A stretch of DNA of 64,000 nt from Volutella citrinella (taxonomy: Eukaryota > Ascomycota > Sordariomycetes > Hypocreales > Nectriaceae): positions 4,650,001 to 4,714,000 of the forward strand of contig JAWZSP010000004.1 in the NCBI GenBank assembly GCA_034401135.1, written 5' to 3'. Positions 57,993 to 64,000 of this stretch are shown piece after piece (position 1 is the stretch's first letter; each line of letters opens with the position of its first letter). The notes below the pieces were generated by a model. The model searched no databases and was not told where the DNA came from. It worked only from the letters and a program-made list of their open reading frames with translations. The position numbers were made by a program, and so were the translations under genes.

Positions 57993-59484
57993 CTACTCGG
58001 GAGCGTATGAGCCACTTGGCGGGTCCAGCGTCGGATGTGATGAAAAGTCTTGGTCCCCGGGCGCCCGGGGATTCGGGGCCTCAGTGCCTGGGAGGTGGTA
58101 GTGATAGTGGTGGTGATGATGGTGGATATGGACGACCTGGGGTAGCGCGCCCGCGCCCGCGCGCACCAAGCTCGGGTGCATCTGCGTGAACTGCTGTTCC
58201 GACATTTGGTTAATGGCTTGCATGCTGGTCGAGTCGGACGCCGCGTCGGCCGGCATGTTGAAGTCGTGGGGCAGAGCAGCCAGGCCCGTGTCGTCGGTGG
58301 CCGTGGGTGGTCGGCTCTGAGCCTGTGGCTCGCTGATTGAGGCCCGTTGGTTCCGCGCTTGGCGGGACCGCGTTTGCGGGCCCGAGTACGTTTGTCGGGG
58401 TGTTGCGGGCCAGTTGAATCGCTGGGGCTGCGTCGTACGGTTCATGTGGCTGACGGAGCTGCCCTCAGCCGGCGTCGTGCCACCAGTCGCCGATGTCTCA
58501 CCGTCCTGCAGCCCGAGGCCTATGCCGGGCTGGTCCACCATGTCGCCGAAGAATTCGTCAAACGAGTAGTCAATTGTGTCCGGGTTGTGGCCCGGATGTC
58601 CGTGAGCCGCATCGGGGCCGAGGTCGTACGTCATGGCGTCCAGGTCAAAGTGCTGGGAGAGCGAGCCAGTGACGCTGGGGGTAAACAGCCCGTCGTGGGC
58701 ACCGGGCGATGCACCGTGGTCGCTCAATGTTAGGTTCGGGGGTGTCTCGGATGATGCGCCGACAGAAATGCCGCCTCGCGACTGGGATTGCTTCGACAGG
58801 GTCCGCCACCGGTTCCGGCACGTTAGGGGAGGCCGGCCCGGGATCTTGGTCGAGATGGCCGACCACCGGTGGCCCATGGTGCGCACGCCTTGGCGCAGCA
58901 GCTCATCTTCCTGCGGGGTCCAGTCGGTGAGACGGCCCTTGGCGGAGGGGTCGAGGATGTCGTTGTATCGCTTGGAGCACTGGTCGTCCTTCCTGCCCGG
59001 GATCAGCGCAGCTGGTCAATGTTAGTCGAAAGCTTCGTCTCTTTCTGCTGAGGGGAGGCGCCAATACCAATGTCGTTCCAGGCAGGCCCGAGGCGGGCGT
59101 ACGCCGACAGGAGGATCTCATCTTCCTGGGCCGTCCATCGTCCCTTGCGCAGCGACGGGTCGAGTGAGTGGAACCAGCGCTTGCGGCAGTCCTAAGGTGA
59201 GCGTCAGCCATTGTCATCTTCGGTGGCCGCCGGAATGCCCAACTGCCGAGCCGAGGCTGCTGCAGGCACCCTTAGAGATAGCAGCGAGGGCCAATGCATC
59301 GTACCTTGGCGGTCCTCCCAGCGAGCGACTCGGAAACCTCCTTCCACTTGCCGCCCGGGCCGCGCGCGTCGCCGTAGAGGCCGACGAGGGCCTTGAGGAT
59401 GGTGTCCTCGTCGACGGTCCAGTTGCGCCGTACCCTGGCCGCGCTGCTGGATTTGGGGTTCACAGGGGACTCAGAGTTGGACAT
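57993..59484 (-). CDS. Three-repeat Myb (R1R2R3) DNA-binding protein
   Basis: Three exons on the minus strand (59305-59484, 59068-59191, 57993-59011) give 440 residues. Splicing joins three Myb/SANT repeats: NWTVDEDTILKALVGLYGD to CRKRWFHSLDPSL, GRWTAQEDEILLSAYARLG to CSKRYNDILDPS, and DWTPQEDELLRQGVRTMG to CRNRWRTLSK. The aromatic spacing of each repeat is preserved (Trp 18-19 residues apart, third position sometimes replaced). The second intron interrupts R2. The C-terminal 260 residues are disordered with a His-rich patch near 405-415 (HHHHHHYHYH). Yeast Bas1 and plant/animal c-Myb have this three-repeat order. It is a nuclear transcription factor; its targets are unknown. Confidence 0.88.
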
Positions 59485-60049
59485 GTGAGAGCATCAAGGG
59501 TGCGTGGCGGGGAGGAGACGGCTTCGAAGGCCTCGCGGAGCGCGGCGATGCATGGGTCGGGCCCCTGGGGGATTCGTGATGCGTGCGATGCGATGAAGTG
59601 TTGATTGATGTTTAGGTCAAGTTTGTCGGACAACGACTGCCGGAGGGAAGGAAGACGACGCTTATCATGGTGGGGCGCCCTTATCAGTGGGAAGGACCCC
59701 GCAACTCGGAGGCTATACCGAGTTGAGCGCACCGTTGAGGATGAATGGGGACAGGCGGTTTAGGCTTCGCCCAGGCTTGGTGACGCGCTGCATTGGTAGA
59801 AAATGCATTGAGATGTGGAAAGCTAATGCAATGAATTTTGCGCCTCTACTGATACGCTCTTATTTTTTTTTCTTTATTTTTTAAGGCCACTAACCCGAGA
59901 AATCAGGACAGTTCAATAAAGTCTTCTAGCTCCAACATCCACATCCAGTAATATCCGTGTTCACTAAAGGTTCCTCCATGCTCATCCAATAGTGACCCAA
60001 CAGTGACCCAACCCCAATGATGTTAGTTTGCAACACTCTGGCACTCCAA
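59485..60049. other. Intergenic stretch
   Basis: No gene is supported. It holds the Myb gene promoter and the 3' flank of the HsbA-like gene. Confidence 0.5.
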
Positions 60050-60568
60050 TCATTTCAACTTGTGGCACGCCTGGCCACCTCGCTTAAAATGGGCGTTGAT
60101 TTTGTCCATAATCTCCTGCGCCTCTCCCTGTCGCTCATCTGATGTCTGCTTGATGACAACCTCGGCGAATCCATTCGCTGAGCCCTCGAGCCTGGAGACG
60201 ACCTGCGAACACGCCCAGCGGCCCAGGAAGAAGAAGCCGTTGATCTTGGGCTGCATGCCAATCGCGGCATCGATTGCTTTGCCGATATTCGACTCAAGTT
60301 CCATGGCGCGCTGAAAACACTCATCCTCGCTGTGATCCTCATGCGGCACGTCGGGGTCCAAGGGCCCAGGCGGGTTGTTCAGAACACCTAGCATATTGTA
60401 TCCATCGTAAAGCATGTGTCTGGCTGACAGTGTTGCGCCGTCCCAGTTTTCCATTCTTTCGGCGAACTTGACGGTGGCATCGTTTATATCTCGAAGCGCG
60501 TTGGAGGAGGCCTGGCTGGCCAGAGCGCTTGGAATCAAGGCAAGCAGCCAAGCAGATGGAGGCTGCAT
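60050..60568 (-). CDS. HsbA-like secreted wall/surface protein
   Basis: A single exon of 172 residues. The signal peptide is MQPPSAWLLALIPSALASQA, followed by an all-helical domain with the HsbA pattern: ALRDINDATVKFAERMENWDG, and ELESNIGKAIDAAIGM further on. Family members are hydrophobic-surface-binding or cell-wall galactomannoproteins that help fungi attach to solid substrates and recruit hydrolases. No GPI signal is visible at the C-terminus. A TATATTT element lies on the minus strand at 60693-60699, about 125 bp upstream. The family call rests on the overall pattern, not on catalytic residues. Confidence 0.6.
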   Translation of the reverse strand: MQPPSAWLLALIPSALASQASSNALRDINDATVKFAERMENWDGATLSARHMLYDGYNMLGVLNNPPGPLDPDVPHEDHSEDECFQRAMELESNIGKAIDAAIGMQPKINGFFFLGRWACSQVVSRLEGSANGFAEVVIKQTSDERQGEAQEIMDKINAHFKRGGQACHKLK

Positions 60569-61444
60569 CTTGTCTGGCTTGTTTGCAGAAAGTTCACTTG
60601 AAGTCTTTAGGTCTGAGGGTCAGTTTTCTGATTATTTAGGAGATGGAGGGGCAAGGTGTTGCTTTGCCGCGCACGCAGCGGACACCGACTTCAAATATAT
60701 CATAATACCCCGGTGACTGAAACACGGCCTGGTACCCCCATGGGATCGTTGGAGCGGAACGCCAGGTACCCCTAGATTTGTTTGGCTGAACCAAGACGAT
60801 TCGCAGTCGGTCTCGGTTTCAGATCTTAGCATATGTGCCGTTCATCATCGCCGAGTTGCCACCGAGCCGTGGTCTCTGCAGGTATGAGAACGGCACGCGC
60901 ATGTCTCGCACCCTGATACCGCTTCACCGCCTCCACCATGGTATTAGGGCACTGTAGCGTTTGTTTGGTGGCGGCCATGAGACCCTCGCACGCCTTGCTC
61001 ATGAAAATGCTGCACCTTCATCTGTTTACCTTGATTGAACCCGGGCTGCTTCTCTCGTGATGGATAGGGCATGATGTGATGAATACATTCGCCGTCAGGT
61101 CGTAGGTAGGATGCTTGTCTGATGCTACTGGTCGAAGAGTAAGACTTGCTGTTCTGCACTCTAACGTCTGAAGCGGTACGGCCAGACAGAGGAAGCGGTC
61201 ACATTGGGCTAAGAGTTCGCATCTGAGTTGAGACCTCCCTGCACGTATGCACGTCTGGGCCGCAGCTAACCCCGGGCCTCGTGACGGAGTACTAGTTACG
61301 TGATAAATAGTAACGACGTGACATTGCTCAGAAAAACAGAGATAAGCGAGTATTCCCCCTCAAAAATAACCTCTCCTCCTCAGCACGCCCGATCAACTCA
61401 TCTCTTTTGGTGAGGTCGGACATCGCGCCTCGAGTCCCCTCAAC
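60569..61444. other. Divergent promoter region before the polyketide synthase
   Basis: No gene is supported. It lies between the HsbA-like gene and the polyketide synthase and would hold both promoters. Confidence 0.5.
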
Positions 61445-64000
61445 ATGGCCCCAGAGCGTGGACCACCCCCTCCCATTGCCATCGTCGGTATTGGCCTCAG
61501 ATTACCAGGCAAAATCAATACCACTGACCAGTTTTGGGACCTTCTGGTGAATAAGAGAAGCGGAAAATGTCGAGTCCCCGCCGACAGGTACAATGTCGAG
61601 GCGTTTCACGGAACCAATGTGGAGCAGCAGCACGTCGTTACAGACCATGGATACTACCTCGACACCAACCTAAAGGCTTTTGATAGCTCCTTCTTCCAAT
61701 CAACAAAGATGGAGGCAGAAGGCTCCGATCCCCAGCAGCGTCTGCTTTTCGAGGTCGCCTGGGAGTGTTTCGAGAACGCGGGGCAGACCGACTTCCGCGG
61801 AACCGACACGGGCGTTTTTGTTGGCGTGTTTGGTGAAGACTGGCATAATATGCTTCACATGGATACGCACCAACATGTCCCCGGCCGAGTCATCTCGGCG
61901 GGTGATTACGCCCTCTCCAACTTGCTCTCATATGAGTGGGACCTCCGAGGGCCAAGGTACGCTCAATGCCCGGTCGGCTCCAGCTTGGTTCGATGTCCAC
62001 TAACCATTAGATATGGAACAGCATGACTGTCCGGACAGCTTGTTCATCTTCAACGACTGCCCTTCATTTGGCGTGCCAGGCACTCTACAGCGGCGACTGT
62101 TCCACCGCCCTGGTTGCAGGATCGAGCATCATCATGGAACCAACCATGACGATGGACATGTCGGCGCAGGGCGTGCTTGCCGCTGATGGGTCGTGCAAGA
62201 CATTTGATGCCTCGGCCGATGGTTTTGCACGAGGAGAGGCGATCAATGCTATTCTCATCAAGCCGCTGGACGATGCACTCCGTCAAGGCGACAATATCCG
62301 GGCCGTCATCAGGGCCACGGCTGTCAACTCGGATGGCAAGACTTCACGGCTTGGATGCCCCAGCACCGCATCACAAGTGAGAATGATAAAGAGGGCCTAC
62401 AGCGTAGCAGGCATCGAAGACTTCTCCCAGACTCCTTTCATCGAGTGCCATGGCACTGGTACGCCGGTCGGAGACCCCCTCGAGGTGGCTGCCGTGGCCC
62501 ACGTGTTTGGCGAGTTTGGGGCTCACATCGGTTCCGTAAATCACCAACAATGCCCTAGTGTAACTAAATTGATGCTAACTAATCCCAAGGTCAAACCAAA
62601 TGTCGGCCATGGCGAGGGTGCGTCGGGTCTCACGAGTATCATCAAGTCGGTTTTGTGCCTGGAGAAGGAGACCATTCTACCAAACATCAACTTCAATGAA
62701 GCGAACCCAGAGAGTAGCTCTGCCCCCTTCTCCGCCAAACGCCCTGCAGCACTAACTTTGCATCCACTAGTACCCTCGTTGACGGACCGGCTCGTGGTTC
62801 CAATCGAGCCTACGCCTTGGCCTAAAGGAAAGAAGCAGCGCATCAGCGTCAATTCGTTTGGCATCGGAGGCGCGAACGGACATGTGAGTGGAGACGCCCC
62901 GTGCAAGACCTAAGCAAAACGTTTCTAACTGGGCAGGTCATCCTTGAGTCGGCATCATCCTTTGGCTGTACTGCCAGTATGTCTGGGGCAGGTGCACCCT
63001 CATTATCAGAACGGGGAGGACCGACTGAGAGAGCCAAGCACTCACCACTGCTCCTCCCTCTTTCGGCGAGCACGAAAGAGTCGCTCCAGAGTCGGGCCAA
63101 CGACATCAAATCATTTGCTGAGAAGGAAAAGGTATCCTTGGGCGACATTGCGTACACCCTAGGGGAGAGAAGAATCCATCTAGCCCACCGAGGGTTTTTC
63201 ATATCAAGCAATGGATCGATCAAGGACGTCGAGTTTGTCACAGGTCAGAAGGCTTGCAATCCGAACCTCCCAAAGACGGATGCAATCTTCGTATTTAACG
63301 GCCAAGGAGCACACTGGGCAGGGATGGGTAGAGAGCTACTTCAGTTCTCGGCGTCATTTCGCAAAGACATCCGGCTGATGGATCAGGTATTGCAGAGGTT
63401 AAGTGACCCTCCAGCCTGGACAATTGAAGGTTTGCACGGCTCCTGGCATCAATTATCGACAACAGCCAATGAAGGATGCTAATGATTCAACGCAGGAGTT
63501 CTCCAGTCAAGCGATATCCTTGTTCAGCAATCCATCAATGAACCTGATCTCGCACAGCCCTTGTGCACCGCAATCCAGGTTGCCTTGAACAACCTTTTAG
63601 TTGCGTGCGGCATTACACCTAAAGCAGTCATTGGGCACTCCAGTGGCGAGATAGCCGCATCGTACTCGGCTGGCGCTCTGGACCTCGACGAGGCTATCAG
63701 TTGCGCATATCTTCGCGGTCAAGCTGCGAAGCGGAACCGTCGACAGGGCGCAATGGCAGCCATTGGGTTGAGTCGGTCAGAGACGGTGCCCTACTTGATC
63801 GACGGAGTGCAGGTGGCTTGCGATAACAGCCCCAAGAGCGTCACAATCTCAGGAGATGAGGAAAAGATTGAAGAGGTCTTGCAGGCTATTCGAGAAGGGG
63901 AGCCAGACGTGTTTACCCATCGACTTGCCATCAACGTTGCGTACCACTCAGGTAAGTGAGCCGCTGAGCCCTCACATCTGGAAATGTTGACGAATTGACC
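61445..64000 (+). CDS. Highly reducing type I polyketide synthase, 5' part
   Basis: The gene runs off the right edge. Introns are 61957-62021, 62536-62589 (54 nt, stopless), 62884-62936 and 63430-63495; another donor lies near 63953. The ketosynthase has the active-site Cys178 in SMTVRTACSSS (R in place of the common D before TACSS, as in many fungal reducing enzymes), His314 in ECHGTGTPVGDP, and the second His in KPNVGHGEGASG. After a linker the acyltransferase starts: FVFNGQGAHWAGMGREL and the active-site Ser in GHSSGEIAASY. The order KS-AT with a linker but no SAT domain at the N-terminus points to a reducing polyketide synthase. Dehydratase, methyltransferase, reductase and carrier domains would be outside. 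It is likely the core of a metabolite cluster lying to the right. Confidence 0.92.
62536..62589 (+). other. Stopless 54-nt intron in the ketosynthase
   Basis: It starts GTAAAT, ends CCCAAG, has a GCTAACT branch-like motif, and is 18 codons without stop. Removal joins IGS to VKPNVGHGEG, the conserved ketosynthase sequence; retention inserts 18 residues next to the catalytic His. Confidence 0.85.

Overview
This is a filamentous ascomycete (Pezizomycotina) chromosome segment, most likely Sordariomycetes and possibly Hypocreales. The support is: short 42-113 nt introns with GT..AG borders and CTAAC-like branch points in nearly every gene, Zn2Cys6 and three-repeat Myb regulators, a PDR-type ABC pump, HsbA-like and PL7-like secreted proteins, a highly reducing type polyketide synthase, and a broken permease copy with a C-to-T type stop. 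The lineage is inferred from gene content only. There is no operon structure; nearly all genes have their own promoter. I saw no rRNA, tRNA or CRISPR. Exon borders were placed by eye and checked for reading frame.

Left part (1-14.4 kb): the 3' part of an ankyrin-repeat gene cut by the window edge; a seven-exon secreted protein of unknown function; a secreted flavoprotein with a CPWC redox pair; a Gfo/Idh/MocA oxidoreductase; a DHA1-type MFS exporter; an NmrA-like NAD(P)-binding protein; and a mitochondrial-type hotdog thioesterase whose catalytic motif can only be put in frame by a 9-nt exon followed by a 1-nt exon.

Middle-left (14.6-27.4 kb): a LAT amino-acid transporter, then a small nucleotidyltransferase-fold gene between two diverged direct repeats, then a compact sugar-use block. 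That block holds a GH1 beta-glucosidase, a Zn2Cys6 regulator 111 bp upstream of it, a GH32 beta-fructosidase and a divergent MFS sugar transporter sharing a 0.58-kb promoter with GH32. Neither hydrolase has a signal peptide, so the block reads as import of an oligosaccharide or glycoside followed by cytosolic cleavage. The GH32 gene uses a GC-AG intron.

Middle (27.4-36 kb): a repeat-rich, gene-poor stretch with a truncated amino-acid permease pseudogene, an F-box-like protein, a 16-bp tandem array, a 33-bp minisatellite that abuts the stop codon of a membrane-anchored coiled-coil gene, and a secreted PL7-type polysaccharide lyase.

Right-middle (36-54 kb): a GH47 alpha-mannosidase, a 14-exon PDR ABC transporter, the histone acetyltransferase Gcn5, an MFS monocarboxylate-type transporter, and a 1464-residue protein joining a proline-rich region, a CorA-like membrane module and a long ankyrin array.

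Right end (54-64 kb): a 3-kb gene-free stretch with a pair of LTR-like direct repeats, a small single-pass membrane protein, an R1R2R3 Myb protein, an HsbA-like secreted protein, and the 5' part of a polyketide synthase (KS and start of the acyltransferase) that runs off the window, probably the edge of a biosynthetic cluster.
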